A stretch of DNA of 64,000 nucleotides from NCBI RefSeq assembly GCF_000023025.1, contig NC_012997.1, positions 3,159,125-3,223,124 of the forward strand. Reading direction: 5' to 3'. The notes beneath the pieces are model-generated. The model searched no databases, was not told the DNA's origin, and worked only from the letters and a program-made list of their open reading frames with translations. The DNA is from Teredinibacter turnerae T7901 (GTDB lineage: Bacteria > Pseudomonadota > Gammaproteobacteria > Pseudomonadales > Cellvibrionaceae). The stretch's first letter is position 1, and every line of letters starts with the position of its first letter. Below, piece by piece: positions 49,884 to 59,153 of this stretch. A program made the translations under genes and the position numbers.

Positions 49884-51107
49884 TTAACGCTTCAGAATCA
49901 ATCCTTTTTTCTGATAATCCCGCAATCGAATATCAAAGCTACCGTCCCGCCAAACTTGTTTTATTAAATACTTGCGTGGCAACTCGCCCTTTTCAATATT
50001 CACCAGATCTTTTACCAGCTCTTTTTGCAGTGGTTGCTTTTCGCTATCCAGCAAGAGAATGACGCGTGGCAGGTGGCGGAAACGGGTGTTGGACTCAATC
50101 ACAATTCCGACTTCGCCGGAATAGAGCTCCACTAAGCTACCTGCCGGGTATAGGCCGATGGTTTCGATAAATTTAACCGCGAGTTCTTCGTCGAATTGCT
50201 TACCGCGCTCGTTGTAAATAATTTTTAAGGCTTCGGTAGAGGTTTTTGCTGGCGCGTAGCAGCGGTCGGCGGTCATTGCATCGTAGGCATCGACAAGAGA
50301 AATAATTCGCGAAAACCGCGATATACCTTTACCGGGTAATTTGCGCGGGTAGCCTTCACCATCTATTCGCTCATGGTGGCTGTAGGCCACGTCGATTGCC
50401 CCGGAGTAGATATTTTTACCTGATATCAACAGGTTGCGGCCATGTACCGTGTGGGCCATCATCATGCGCATTTCTTTAGTGGTTAGCCTAGCGGGCTTGT
50501 CTACCACTTCGCGCGGCACGCGCACCTTGCCAACATCGTGTAATAAACCGCAAAACCCCAAATTGTGCAGATCCGCTTCGTCCATCCCCAATTGACGACC
50601 AAAGGCTATTGCCAAAATACAGACGTTCAAACAATGTTCAGCGGTGTATTCGCGTTCTTCGCGGATTTTCGCCATCCACAGCAACGCATCTGGGTGGCGA
50701 ATAACTGACTGAACACAGTCGTTCACCACATCCCGCGCGGTATCACCATTTAGTGCACCGCCGAGACGAATATCGTCGAGTAGAGTACGCGTGATACTAC
50801 GCGCTTCGCGGAAGGTCTGGTAGGTTTTGCGATGCTCTTCCTCCACAGAGACACTAGGTTCGGCAAAATTACGCTGGCGAGCCTGAGTCGCTGACCCGAT
50901 ATTGGAGCTATGCATGCTACCTGAGTCACGATGGTCGACGTCGACCCAAACGTACTCGCAAAACTCAGAAACAATATCGATATCTTCCCGCTGTTCGAGC
51001 AGAAAGCCTTGCATAATAAATGGCGTATCGAGCCAGTCGCGATCCAGTTTTGAAACAAACATCCCGACCCGCAAGTCGCTGACATGCACTTTGACAGTTT
51101 TTGCCAT
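49884..51107 (-). CDS. HD-GYP domain protein with N-terminal DUF3391, probable cyclic-di-GMP phosphodiesterase
   Basis: About 407 aa from the ATG at 51107 (MAKTVKVHVSDLRVGMFV); a GTG six codons earlier is in frame, but GGGGAG lies only a few bases before the ATG, so the start is uncertain. Residues 1-130 fit the DUF3391 region that often precedes HD-GYP domains. The catalytic part has EHCLNVCILAIAFG, LLHDVGKVRVP, MMMAHTVHGRN and HHERIDGEGYPRKLPG, so the HD metal pair and the GYP motif are intact. Members hydrolyse cyclic-di-GMP and affect motility and biofilm. No partner gene is next to it. An active enzyme is likely from the motifs, but the substrate has not been shown here. Confidence 0.92.
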   Translation of the reverse strand: MAKTVKVHVSDLRVGMFVSKLDRDWLDTPFIMQGFLLEQREDIDIVSEFCEYVWVDVDHRDSGSMHSSNIGSATQARQRNFAEPSVSVEEEHRKTYQTFREARSITRTLLDDIRLGGALNGDTARDVVNDCVQSVIRHPDALLWMAKIREEREYTAEHCLNVCILAIAFGRQLGMDEADLHNLGFCGLLHDVGKVRVPREVVDKPARLTTKEMRMMMAHTVHGRNLLISGKNIYSGAIDVAYSHHERIDGEGYPRKLPGKGISRFSRIISLVDAYDAMTADRCYAPAKTSTEALKIIYNERGKQFDEELAVKFIETIGLYPAGSLVELYSGEVGIVIESNTRFRHLPRVILLLDSEKQPLQKELVKDLVNIEKGELPRKYLIKQVWRDGSFDIRLRDYQKKGLILKR

Positions 51108-51215
51108 GTCTCCCCACACACTCACTGCATACCAAGTTCAACTGCTCAGAACACACGGTCGCTCCCCGCGCGACCATTGATTCAGTATAGTTGTTTGGCG
51201 TGCCCTTGCAGGTTT

Positions 51216-52391
51216 TTAGAGTGTGCGACTCAGGGCGTCGGCAAATACCGGAATATTTGTCGGTGTTAAGCCCGCCAGGTTTATCCGGCTAGATTCCACC
51301 ATATACACCGCGTGCTCATCGGCGAGTTTGGCCACTTGCTCGGGAGTTAGGCCCAGAAAAGAAAACATGCCCTGCTGTCGCTCGATATGCGAAAACCGCT
51401 GGGCAAGACTATGTTTCTGGAGCTCGCCAACTAAACTCACTCGCATATCTCGAATGCGACTACGCATCGCGGTCAGCTCATTTACCCAAGTATTCCGCAA
51501 ATCTTCGTCTGCTAAAATTCGGGCAACGATCGCCGCTCCATGATCCGGCGGCATAGAGTAGATTCCGCGAACAATACTGGCGATGTGAGAACTCGCTACC
51601 GCAGGCGCCTGTGACAATACTGCAACTGCGCCCACACGTTCACGATACAGGCCAAAATTTTTGGAACAGGAAATGGCAACGATGGCTTCGGGTAATTGCT
51701 CGCAGACTAAACGTACACCATAAGCGTCGCTATCCAGGTCTTGTCCGAAGCCCTGGTATGCAATGTCGATAAACGGAACGAAGCCGCGCTTTTGTGCAAG
51801 ATCTACCACTGCTTGCCACTGCTCCACCGAAAGATCTGTCCCGCTGGGGTTGTGGCAGCATGCATGCAGGAGTACGAGGTCGCCAGGCTTGACTTCTTCC
51901 AGTGCAGACATCATTTCATCAAATTTTAACGTATGCGTAGCGAAATCGTAGTAGGGATAAGAGCGCAAATTAATTCCCGCATCCCCCAGCAATGGAACGT
52001 GGTTACCCCAGGTAGGGTCACTGACCCAAATAGTCGCTGAGGGGTTCGATCGCTTAATGAACTCTGCGGCCACGCGCAAAGCACCGCAGCCTCCGGGCGT
52101 CTGCACCAGCGACAGTGAACTCGTTGATGGATGCGCATCTCCGAGCAGTAAGCCCGCGAGAAGCTGATTAAATTGGATATTTCCCAACGGCCCGACATAG
52201 GCTTTAGTTGTGGACTCCGCAAATAACATCTCTTCTGCGCGCTTCACCGCAGCAAGTATGGGCGTGTTACCTTGTTCATCGCGATAAACACCCACCCCCA
52301 AATCAATTTTGTTGTTACGAGGATCGTTATTAAATTGTGCAATAACGCCGAGTATCGGGTCCGCGGCAAGCGGCTGCAGGCTCTCAAACAT
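51216..52391 (-). CDS. Class I aminotransferase of the aspartate/aromatic amino acid type
   Basis: 391 aa from the ATG at 52391 (MFESLQPLAADPILG); the frame extends upstream, but the family begins here. It has the alpha-family hallmarks: NKIDLGVGVYRDEQGNTPIL, TKAYVGPLGN, LLHACCHNPSGTDLS, FVPFIDIAYQGFG and the PLP lysine in SCSKNFGLYRERVG, with the C-terminal Arg in ESSRINLAG. The enzyme exchanges amino groups between aromatic or dicarboxylic amino acids and 2-oxoglutarate. TyrB and AspC cannot be told apart here. It is divergent from an Lrp/AsnC regulator whose start lies 71 bases away, so the regulator probably acts on this gene. Confidence 0.93.
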   Translation of the reverse strand: MFESLQPLAADPILGVIAQFNNDPRNNKIDLGVGVYRDEQGNTPILAAVKRAEEMLFAESTTKAYVGPLGNIQFNQLLAGLLLGDAHPSTSSLSLVQTPGGCGALRVAAEFIKRSNPSATIWVSDPTWGNHVPLLGDAGINLRSYPYYDFATHTLKFDEMMSALEEVKPGDLVLLHACCHNPSGTDLSVEQWQAVVDLAQKRGFVPFIDIAYQGFGQDLDSDAYGVRLVCEQLPEAIVAISCSKNFGLYRERVGAVAVLSQAPAVASSHIASIVRGIYSMPPDHGAAIVARILADEDLRNTWVNELTAMRSRIRDMRVSLVGELQKHSLAQRFSHIERQQGMFSFLGLTPEQVAKLADEHAVYMVESSRINLAGLTPTNIPVFADALSRTL

Positions 52392-52462
52392 AGATTGTGT
52401 GGACGCTAGTAAGTAGTTAAAGTGAAAGGCGTCGATTCTACCCTGCAAACCGGTGACAGACC

Positions 52463-52930
52463 ATGGCCTCAAGCGAGCTGGACCACCACGATTACAAAAT
52501 TCTGCGCTTGCTGCAGATGGACGGTAGCATCTCAATGAATGAACTGGGAGAAAAAGTGGGCCTATCCCACACCCCCTGCTGGCGAAGAGTTAAGCGCCTG
52601 GAGGAATTGGGATATATTCGCGGCAATGTTATGTTGTTAGACGCTGCCAAACTCGACCTGGGTGTTGCAGTCCATGCCTACATCACTATCAAAAGCCACG
52701 ACGAATCCTCTCTTGTCGCATTCGAATCCTCCGTCCAACCGGTCGCTGAAATCGTGGAATGTCACTCCATCACAGGCGACAAGGACTACCTGCTGAAAAT
52801 CGTGGTAGCAAGTGTTGACCACTACGAAAAGCTGTTGAAAAGTACGCTGGTTCACCTGCCCAATGTGGCCTCAGTCAACTCAGTATTTGCACTGAAACAG
52901 ATTAAATTCACCACCAGTCTGCCCCTGTAG
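52463..52930 (+). CDS. Lrp/AsnC-family transcriptional regulator
   Basis: 155 aa, the usual length. The N-terminal winged helix-turn-helix reads LDHHDYKILRLLQMDG, NELGEKVGLSHTPCWRRVKRLEELGYI. A C-terminal RAM ligand-binding domain follows, with VECHSITGDKDYLLKIV. Lrp/AsnC proteins form dimers to octamers and respond to amino acids. The gene points away from the aminotransferase gene with a shared 71-base control region, the classical arrangement for a local regulator of an amino acid enzyme. The ligand may be an aromatic amino acid or aspartate, but this is inferred only from the neighbour. The ribosome site before the ATG is weak. Confidence 0.93.
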   Translation: MASSELDHHDYKILRLLQMDGSISMNELGEKVGLSHTPCWRRVKRLEELGYIRGNVMLLDAAKLDLGVAVHAYITIKSHDESSLVAFESSVQPVAEIVECHSITGDKDYLLKIVVASVDHYEKLLKSTLVHLPNVASVNSVFALKQIKFTTSLPL

Positions 52931-52957
52931 CCGCTACGACTGGAATGATAAACGGGC

Positions 52958-52984
52958 AAAAAAAAGCCCACCATAAGGTGGGCT
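52958..52984 (-). terminator. Rho-independent terminator reading leftward
   Basis: AGCCCACC, loop ATAA, GGTGGGCT forms an eight-base stem. On the minus strand it is followed by a run of T, so it ends leftward transcripts, for example from dgkA. It also lies 28 bases after the regulator stop and may serve it as a weaker hairpin. Confidence 0.75.
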
Positions 52985-53375
52985 GGGACTAGTAACACAT
53001 AATACCAGATTGAAAACTGACAACTTAACGAACGATACCCGCAGGAGATCTGAGTCAAAATACGTTAACAACTTCTAATTTAGCACATAAGTACCAGTAT
53101 TCAAGAAGGCATTCAGACTTTATAACTAAAAAGTGTTCTAGCGCAAATTTTTAAAATTATTGACTTGCAGGATTGGCAGGAGACTGTATGGAACTCAGTG
53201 TTCAGGGGGCGTAGCGCACTGTTCAACCAAAGGTAACGCGAGCGCCTTATGCGTATTCGAAATAGTATTCAGAAAACAGGAGAAAAGTGAAATAAGCAAC
53301 AGCAGCTAACAGTCGTCATCCAAGCTGTTGGCCGCGGCTCTGAGCTGGTACGGCACTCGACTCGTAAGCCAACCG
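52985..53375. other. Intergenic stretch between the regulator and dgkA
   Basis: About 390 bases downstream of both flanking genes, which converge here. No gene, repeat or second terminator is recognised. Confidence 0.6.
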
Positions 53376-53735
53376 CTAGAAAAATAGAATTCCCGCCCAC
53401 ACAAACAACCAGAGTAGCAAGCTGAGTGATACGGCAGCTGAGCCCATATCCTTCGCTCTACCAGCCAATTCATGGTGCTCGTAGCCAACTCGATCCACAA
53501 CTGATTCAATCCCACTGTTGAGTAGCTCCACTATCAGAACCACGAAAACCGTTGCAATCATCACGATTCTTTCCAGCTTGGTCACGTCCAACCAAAACGC
53601 GATTGGCAGCAACACCGTCGCGGCGGCCAGCTCCTGGCGGAAGGCAGCCTCATTGCGAATGGCTGCGACAACACCTTTGTAGGAATAGCGAGACGCCTTT
53701 ACCAAACGGGTGAATCCGCGGTTTTTCTTAATCAT
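53376..53735 (-). CDS. dgkA: Diacylglycerol kinase, prokaryotic small membrane type
   Basis: 119 aa from the ATG at 53735 (MIKKNRGFTRLVKASRYSYK), with AGGAC about eight bases upstream; a longer frame adds seven residues. It has three membrane segments (about residues 45-60, 64-83 and 100-118). The family signature is complete: NEAAFRQE near the start and ELLNSGIESVVDRV followed by HELAGRAKDMGSAAV. DgkA phosphorylates diacylglycerol to phosphatidic acid in the inner membrane, recycling the lipid left by membrane-derived sugar and LPS modification. It stands alone between a regulator and pdxH with nothing suggesting a link to the NRPS operon. Confidence 0.95.
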   Translation of the reverse strand: MIKKNRGFTRLVKASRYSYKGVVAAIRNEAAFRQELAAATVLLPIAFWLDVTKLERIVMIATVFVVLIVELLNSGIESVVDRVGYEHHELAGRAKDMGSAAVSLSLLLWLFVWAGILFF

Positions 53736-53813
53736 GCAGGTAGTCCTGATAGTCAAAACGAAACGGACGTCAGCTTATTTCACTATTGTGACGAACAAAT
53801 GACTGGTGAAAGA

Positions 53814-54449
53814 TCATGGCGCAAGGCGTGAAATCTGCCACGATCCATTTTCATTGCAGTACAAAAAGCGGTCGTGCAGACGGCTGGCGCCCCCCTGCCA
53901 GAACTCTATCGCCTGCGGTTTCACCACGTACCCGCCCCAGAAATCCGGCAGCGGGATTTCGCCTTTCGTAAACTTTGCTTTCATCGCTTCAAACTGGCTG
54001 AGCAGTGCCTTGCGCGAATCTATTCGCTGACTTTGCTCTGACGCCCAGGCAGCAAGCTGACTTTCCCGCGGCCGCGTAAGGAAGTACTTCAGGGTTTCGG
54101 CGGTCGAAATTTTTACTGCCTCGCCTTGTACCTTGACCTGCCGTTCCATGAAATGCCACGGGAAATGCAGGCTAACGCAGGGGTTCCCCGCTATGTCCTC
54201 AGCCTTGTGACTTCGGTAGTTGGTAAAAAACACAAACCCGCGTTGATCCAAATGTTTCAGTAACACGATTCTCTGGCTGGGCTGACCGCTCTTCGATACG
54301 GTAGCTAGTGTCATTGCCGTAGGGTCTGGCACACCGCTGGCAATCGCTTGCTCGAGCCAGACGTTGAATTGATCAATGGGGTTTGGTAGCAGGTCTTCCC
54401 GATTTAAACCACCGAGCAGATACTCACGCCGAATGTCTTCAAGATTCAT
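53814..54449 (-). CDS. pdxH: Pyridoxamine/pyridoxine 5'-phosphate oxidase
   Basis: 211 aa from the ATG at 54449 ([15 protein letters not shown]), matching the family length; a GTG twelve codons earlier is the alternative. Typical segments are [52 protein letters not shown], and the C-terminal signature [17 protein letters not shown] followed by WQISRLAP. The enzyme uses FMN and oxygen to make pyridoxal phosphate, the cofactor of the aminotransferase nearby, though proximity is probably incidental. The usual wording of the C-terminal Arg-Leu-His segment is intact, so activity is expected. It is divergent from mobA, with 78 bases between starts. Confidence 0.95.
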   Translation of the reverse strand: MNLEDIRREYLLGGLNREDLLPNPIDQFNVWLEQAIASGVPDPTAMTLATVSKSGQPSQRIVLLKHLDQRGFVFFTNYRSHKAEDIAGNPCVSLHFPWHFMERQVKVQGEAVKISTAETLKYFLTRPRESQLAAWASEQSQRIDSRKALLSQFEAMKAKFTKGEIPLPDFWGGYVVKPQAIEFWQGGASRLHDRFLYCNENGSWQISRLAP

Positions 54450-54527
54450 GTATTTGAACGTAGATACTGGTTGATGAGAGGGCACAAATGCTAATGTTAT
54501 CGACTTTATTACGCAATCGTCAGAAGC

Positions 54528-55181
54528 ATGGTTTACGCAAGTTCCCCAATTGGCTGCATTCTAGCCGGCGGTAAAGGCGAACGCATGGGCGGCGTTTGCA
54601 AGCCCCTGCTTACGATTGGCAGCAAAAGTCTGCTTGAGCTTCAGATAGCAGCATTGAAACCTCAAACCCGCTCTTTACTCGTAAGCACCGCACGGGTTGC
54701 CAACCTATTGGCCCATTCGAACATCGCAGTTGTGACAGATGCGCAATGCGGTGAGCAGTATATTCAACAGGGGCCGCTTGCCGGCGTGGTCAGTGCTCTC
54801 GATTGGCTCAATCGGGAACACACAGATTCGGATTGGCTACTAACAATTCCCGGCGACACCCTCTGCATCCCACGCAATTTCAGCGAATTGCTGATGAACT
54901 CCATTCGCCGCCACCAATCTGTGGATGCCAAATGTGCCTTTGCCGTGTGCGACAACAACCCTTATTACCTTGCAGCACTCTGGCATAGAGACTGTTTGGC
55001 AGACTTGCGGCATTACCTCGACTCAGGGGAGCGCAAAGTGAGTCAATTCCTGTGCGGACAGAATGCCGTAAAAGTCGAGTTTTCGCGCACGAACACAGCA
55101 AGTTTGCCGCCGTTTTTTAATATTAATACGCAAGATGACTATGACTACGCAAAAGCCGCGATGGCAAACAAAAATCTGTAG
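54528..55181 (+). CDS. mobA: Molybdenum cofactor guanylyltransferase
   Basis: 217 aa. The nucleotide-binding start [19 protein letters not shown] is the MobA signature, followed by [20 protein letters not shown], a PGDTLCIP segment in the place of the usual PCDTP, and the C-terminal [10 protein letters not shown] close to the family NINTPEDL. MobA transfers GMP from GTP to molybdopterin. No other molybdenum cofactor genes are in the window. The ribosome site before the ATG is poor. The end overlaps the next open frame by 47 bases, so the two are probably co-transcribed. Confidence 0.9.
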   Translation: MVYASSPIGCILAGGKGERMGGVCKPLLTIGSKSLLELQIAALKPQTRSLLVSTARVANLLAHSNIAVVTDAQCGEQYIQQGPLAGVVSALDWLNREHTDSDWLLTIPGDTLCIPRNFSELLMNSIRRHQSVDAKCAFAVCDNNPYYLAALWHRDCLADLRHYLDSGERKVSQFLCGQNAVKVEFSRTNTASLPPFFNINTQDDYDYAKAAMANKNL

Positions 55182-56046
55182 AAAATGGCAGCTCGCTGAT
55201 TTACTGGCGTTCAGCATAGGTGCTAGCTGCACAGCAATTAGCATTGCAACTCTCGCAGACGCAAACTGCCACGCGCTGGCGCGCACCGATCTGGAAGCCG
55301 CCTACTGCGACGTGCGTGCAACGCCAGCAGGAAAAAAGCTGCCCAGCCTGGGGGATTTCCGTAAAAACACGCCCAGCATGCAGCGGCTGATACTCAAAAA
55401 ACCCGCGAAAAAAGCCGGGGTCGAGATACCTGAGCAAAACGCTGATCGCGAACACAAACCGTCTGGCACGGCAGCGGACAAAAAACTCAGTATACAGGAG
55501 CCTAACAGCAACGAAGCAAAAACGAACAAGTCTCCCCCTACGCCTACGTCCCGCCCTAGCGCGCCCCCGGCGCGGCCAAGCTTCAGCGGTATCGACCGCT
55601 GCAGTTTGCTGAAAAACCAGATTCAATGCGGTTACGATTACTACCTGCTTCGAGTCAATCTACAGAACGATGCGTTAACGCCAGCGGTCTTCAGTGCTGA
55701 AAACCGATTGTCGTTCCCTGCTCGAAACACAGGTGAGGCGCAATTGGACTTTTTAAGCAGGATCTACCCGCAGTATATCGAGAAGATGCTGGCGATTGGT
55801 CTTGGGGATTCAACCATGTCGTTAACACGATTTGCAGCCACCTACGACGCAGTGGAAGACGCTGGCGGTGACTTCAATACACGTTTTGCAGAGATGTATG
55901 AGATGCTAAAAACAGAAAAATCCCACAATGCCATACGAACACGCTACAACCAGAACTACCCGCAAGATATTACCGCCTGCCAGTTTTTAACCAGCACCAT
56001 TATCGTTTGCGATAACGTAACTCAAAACTGGGTCTACGAGCGCTAG
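55135..56046 (+). CDS. Hypothetical exported protein with a Pro/Lys-rich linker
   Basis: 303 aa, function not recognised. The N-terminus has a hydrophobic stretch (about residues 20-42, ADLLAFSIGASCTAISIA) that may be a signal or anchor. Residues 85-150 form a low-complexity Lys/Pro/Ser-rich linker. The C-terminal half (about 152-303) looks folded and has four Cys, with DRCSLLKNQIQCGYDYY and TACQFLTSTIIVCDN, suggesting two disulphides in the envelope. The start is uncertain: ATG codons at 55135 and 55141 both lie inside mobA. The gene ends just before a strong bidirectional terminator. Confidence 0.7.
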   Translation: MTMTTQKPRWQTKICRKWQLADLLAFSIGASCTAISIATLADANCHALARTDLEAAYCDVRATPAGKKLPSLGDFRKNTPSMQRLILKKPAKKAGVEIPEQNADREHKPSGTAADKKLSIQEPNSNEAKTNKSPPTPTSRPSAPPARPSFSGIDRCSLLKNQIQCGYDYYLLRVNLQNDALTPAVFSAENRLSFPARNTGEAQLDFLSRIYPQYIEKMLAIGLGDSTMSLTRFAATYDAVEDAGGDFNTRFAEMYEMLKTEKSHNAIRTRYNQNYPQDITACQFLTSTIIVCDNVTQNWVYER

Positions 56047-56079
56047 ACTATCAATCACCACTATTCTATCGCCGATAAA

Positions 56080-56107
56080 AAAAGCGCACTTTTTAAAGTG
56101 CGCTTTT
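56080..56107. terminator. Bidirectional terminator between convergent genes
   Basis: AAAAGCGCACTTT, loop TT, AAAGTGCGCTTTT: a 13-base perfect stem with A and T runs on both sides. It serves the genes ending at 56046 (plus) and 56147 (minus). Confidence 0.92.
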
Positions 56108-56146
56108 CGGGGGATGCCTTGTCTAATTTTGAATTAGAGGCCGCGT

Positions 56147-58750
56147 CTAAAAGTCTTCGATAACCAATGTTTGACCGTCTGCGCCACTGAAACTTTGCAT
56201 CAGCGCAATTCCGTCAACCTCATCCGAAGCCTCCAAGACAACAGTGCCGCTGTAGCCCTTATTTGCCAGCATTACACCTGTCTGACTGTAAAGAACCTGC
56301 CACCGGTATACATTCCCACTTGCGGTATTTCCTGCGCCACGTGGGGCGCTGAGTACTGGCGTAGTCGCAAGCTGATTTATGTAACTCAGCACCTGTGGCT
56401 GAAGAATTCTCTCATTTTCGCCCGCACTAGAAATATACACGAAACCATTGTCATCACTCTCCAGCTGCCAGCTCTGGGACGCATCATCAGAACAGGTTTG
56501 GCTGGTTAAGAAGCCAGAATTTGCACCAGCAGAAATACTCTCCGCGAGACAAAGATCGTTATCACTACCTAACCGGATACGCACCATCGGCGTTGTAAAA
56601 GTGGAGTCGATGCCCAAGCCCGCGTACTCAACATCCAAATCGTCTACCCGACGATTGTCGCCAACCCAAGCGTTAATCACATCAGTACTGTTTACAAACG
56701 TCATCTCGCCGCCGGCGAAGTCTGCGATATTCTGGTAGGTTTTTGAATCCTCGCCCCAGCTATCGCCAACCCATTCACGATCAACTTTGTTCAGGGTAAC
56801 CACCGTATCCAGACCAGAGCCCGATTCGTTAACAAACCGGTTATAGGCAATTTCAATATCGTTACCCTGCGCAAGAACAAAACTCCCGCCCTCAGCGAGT
56901 GCAGTGGTGCCCTCTGCGAAAAACGCGTTATGAACTACGCGCGTGCCAGTAGTGCCCGCCTTTATATCTATCGCTTCACCGCGAATACCCTGGCCAAATA
57001 CGTTACCAGCGATGATGTTGAAGTCGTCCTGCTTGTCTGAGTCGCCGTTAGGTGCACTCATCCACTCCTCAGAAGCGGTGCCGACCACCAGGCCCTCAAT
57101 GTAGTCTTCGTAGCCCACTCGTGGCAGCGAGCCAGTATCGCGAATAATTGATCGTTGCAAGATGTTGTAGGAGCTACCGTTGCGAATGTGAACTCCGCGC
57201 TCCTCCGCGTTGCGCACTATTAAACCGGTCATCGTATTGTGGTTAGCGCCATCAAGTACCAGGGTATCGCGACCGCCATCAAACTCGACGTTACTCAGGC
57301 GCCAGTAGTCACCACCCAGCACGAACGTCGAGGAACCTTCACCTGTAATCAGAGGCTTGTAACCGGAAACAGCGTTACGCAGGTAAATAGGCTTGTCTTC
57401 TGTACCACTGGCGGTGCTGTAAAAACTCGCGGTTTCGCCACTCTCGCCAAAAGCGATGCTCCCGCCTTCGTAGATTACACCTGTCAGCACGATCTCATCG
57501 TTCGGTTGCGCGTTCTCCAGCGCAGCTTGCAACTCTGCGGCATTTTCTGCGTACACACGGTTGGTCTGCAGGCGATTAAAGTTAATAAGGTAAAGCCGGC
57601 CCGCGGATTCGTCTTCACTGACCACTTGAATGACCTTTGAATCAACACCCACTTCGAGGTCAATGCTCACCGCCTGCCCGGCCACCAGTTCCTCGTCTTC
57701 TGTCACTCCGACCAAGGCGCCCGTCGACGAGTTATATATCGGGTCACCAATGCGCATTGTTGCGCCCGGAGCGGCAGGCGACGCCGTCACTGTGACGCTT
57801 GCAGTACCGTTGTTAACCAGCGCCGCATAGTTGCGGGTCAGACAATTGAACGGTTGTGTGAGTTCGCCGCCGTCGACAGTGAGAGCAGCAAGATTGGCGT
57901 CCGCCGCAAGTTCCGCCTCTGTACCTGCCGCGCGGGTAATTTCTATGGTGTACGTCTGAATGCCCGCTCCGACTTCCGGGGTAGAAACAATCTCCAGCGT
58001 ATTGGCACCAACATTCAGATCAACAGGACGGATACTCAGATTGGAAAGACGCGCTCCATTTACCGTCACCTGGGTGTTCCTGTCAGGAGTCCGCACCAAG
58101 GCCCCAACAGTGCACGAGGTGTAGCCAGCGCTCGCGCTATATTCTGTTACATCTGGATCGTACGCCGGGTCCAGAGTGAGGTAATACTGACTTGTGTTTG
58201 TGCCTGAATACGCCAGATCACGCACCAAAAGATCTGTCAGTTTAGCTTCGGTGCTGGGGCGGCGAACCATGATGGTATAAACAAAAGTGGATGACTTATC
58301 TGCCGAGAACACACGCACGGCAATCAGGTTATCCCCTTCATAGATACTCTTGGTGTCGGTTTCACCACTCGCCAGAATGGTCTCGTCGCCATAACTGGAC
58401 ATCTGGAAATTGCCGTTACTGTCTTTAACTGGCTCGCCATCCTCATACAAAATGCCTTTACGGGAGATGGTTATCACACTCTCCTCTTCCATAGCGACTG
58501 GCTGCAGCGTAATCGAGGTTACGGTTTCGTCGACATCTATACGGTAAGGGCCACCGCGCTCAGAGGTGAATGACGGCATCAGCTCCACAGTTTCGCCATT
58601 GATAGTCAATGTCAGCGAGCTGAGGTGAAGATCGTGATAATTCTCGTAATCGGATACCGGGGTCTTAGAGCGTCCACTATCGCTGCCACAGGCTTGCAGA
58701 AACGACAGTAAAAGTAGGGTTACAAATAGATAGGTTTTACGACACAGCAT
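56147..58750 (-). CDS. Lipoprotein with cadherin-like repeats and a right-handed beta-helix (chondroitinase-B/alginate-lyase-like)
   Basis: 867 aa. A signal peptide with lipobox LLSFLQACG suggests an outer-membrane lipoprotein. Residues of about 40-385 contain three copies of a cadherin-like beta-sandwich (LSSLTLTINGE, LTDLLVRDLAYSG, LAALTVDGGELT starts, each ending in a YTI-strand). From about 395 to 700 there is a beta-helix with VYAENAAELQAALENAQPND, YWRLSNVEFDGG and RGVHIRNGSSYNILQRSIIRDTG, close to polysaccharide lyase family 6 and similar enzymes. The last 130 residues (CLAES, CSDDASQSWQLE) look like a ricin-type or related carbohydrate-binding region. Cleavage of an acidic polysaccharide at the cell surface is likely, but catalytic residues could not be confirmed by eye. 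It has no sugar-uptake neighbours. Confidence 0.85.
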   Translation of the reverse strand: MLCRKTYLFVTLLLLSFLQACGSDSGRSKTPVSDYENYHDLHLSSLTLTINGETVELMPSFTSERGGPYRIDVDETVTSITLQPVAMEEESVITISRKGILYEDGEPVKDSNGNFQMSSYGDETILASGETDTKSIYEGDNLIAVRVFSADKSSTFVYTIMVRRPSTEAKLTDLLVRDLAYSGTNTSQYYLTLDPAYDPDVTEYSASAGYTSCTVGALVRTPDRNTQVTVNGARLSNLSIRPVDLNVGANTLEIVSTPEVGAGIQTYTIEITRAAGTEAELAADANLAALTVDGGELTQPFNCLTRNYAALVNNGTASVTVTASPAAPGATMRIGDPIYNSSTGALVGVTEDEELVAGQAVSIDLEVGVDSKVIQVVSEDESAGRLYLINFNRLQTNRVYAENAAELQAALENAQPNDEIVLTGVIYEGGSIAFGESGETASFYSTASGTEDKPIYLRNAVSGYKPLITGEGSSTFVLGGDYWRLSNVEFDGGRDTLVLDGANHNTMTGLIVRNAEERGVHIRNGSSYNILQRSIIRDTGSLPRVGYEDYIEGLVVGTASEEWMSAPNGDSDKQDDFNIIAGNVFGQGIRGEAIDIKAGTTGTRVVHNAFFAEGTTALAEGGSFVLAQGNDIEIAYNRFVNESGSGLDTVVTLNKVDREWVGDSWGEDSKTYQNIADFAGGEMTFVNSTDVINAWVGDNRRVDDLDVEYAGLGIDSTFTTPMVRIRLGSDNDLCLAESISAGANSGFLTSQTCSDDASQSWQLESDDNGFVYISSAGENERILQPQVLSYINQLATTPVLSAPRGAGNTASGNVYRWQVLYSQTGVMLANKGYSGTVVLEASDEVDGIALMQSFSGADGQTLVIEDF

Positions 58751-58850
58751 TCTAGAGGTTGTCCGTTATCCGATTTTAAGAAAATTATTCTCGACTTATT
58801 TACTTCTGGGGGCGCACGTCAGTCAAAACCGAACATTCTACGACCATTTC

Positions 58851-58866
58851 AGTCTCAATTGAGACT
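58851..58866. promoter_or_regulatory. 16-base perfect palindrome upstream of the beta-helix lipoprotein
   Basis: AGTCTCAATTGAGACT, about 100 bases before the lipoprotein ATG. It could be an operator; no regulator is known from the window. Confidence 0.4.
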
Positions 58867-58915
58867 AAAGCACCACATTCCCAGTAAGGTGGCGCATTGT
58901 AACTGATTTGCTTGA

Positions 58916-58957
58916 TTCTTTGACTGGTTTGTGAAAGCTTGTTTCTTTGACTGGTTT
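58916..58957. repeat. Two direct copies of a 15-base sequence
   Basis: TTCTTTGACTGGTTT at 58916-58930 and again at 58943-58957, start to start 27 bases. It lies in the roughly 400-base gap between divergent genes, which otherwise shows nothing coding. It could be a pair of regulator sites. Confidence 0.45.
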
Positions 58958-59153
58958 ATGGAAGAGAGTTCCCGGCTAGCTCGAGGCCGGACCTCCCTCA
59001 ATGAGCGGCTAACTGCCACAATTCGCCATAATTGATCACTCTCTGACACGAAATCACCCCTTCATACCCACTTTTGGCCACTAACCTCTGCTGCGGATGG
59101 ATTTCCAGCTCACTTGGAAGTCCCGTACAACCAATACTCGCAGAGGTGCGACT

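Noticed and set aside
58855-59049. Short minus-strand open frame upstream of the membrane protein
   Set aside because: It overlaps the palindrome and direct repeats, has repetitive low-complexity content, and has no ribosome site.
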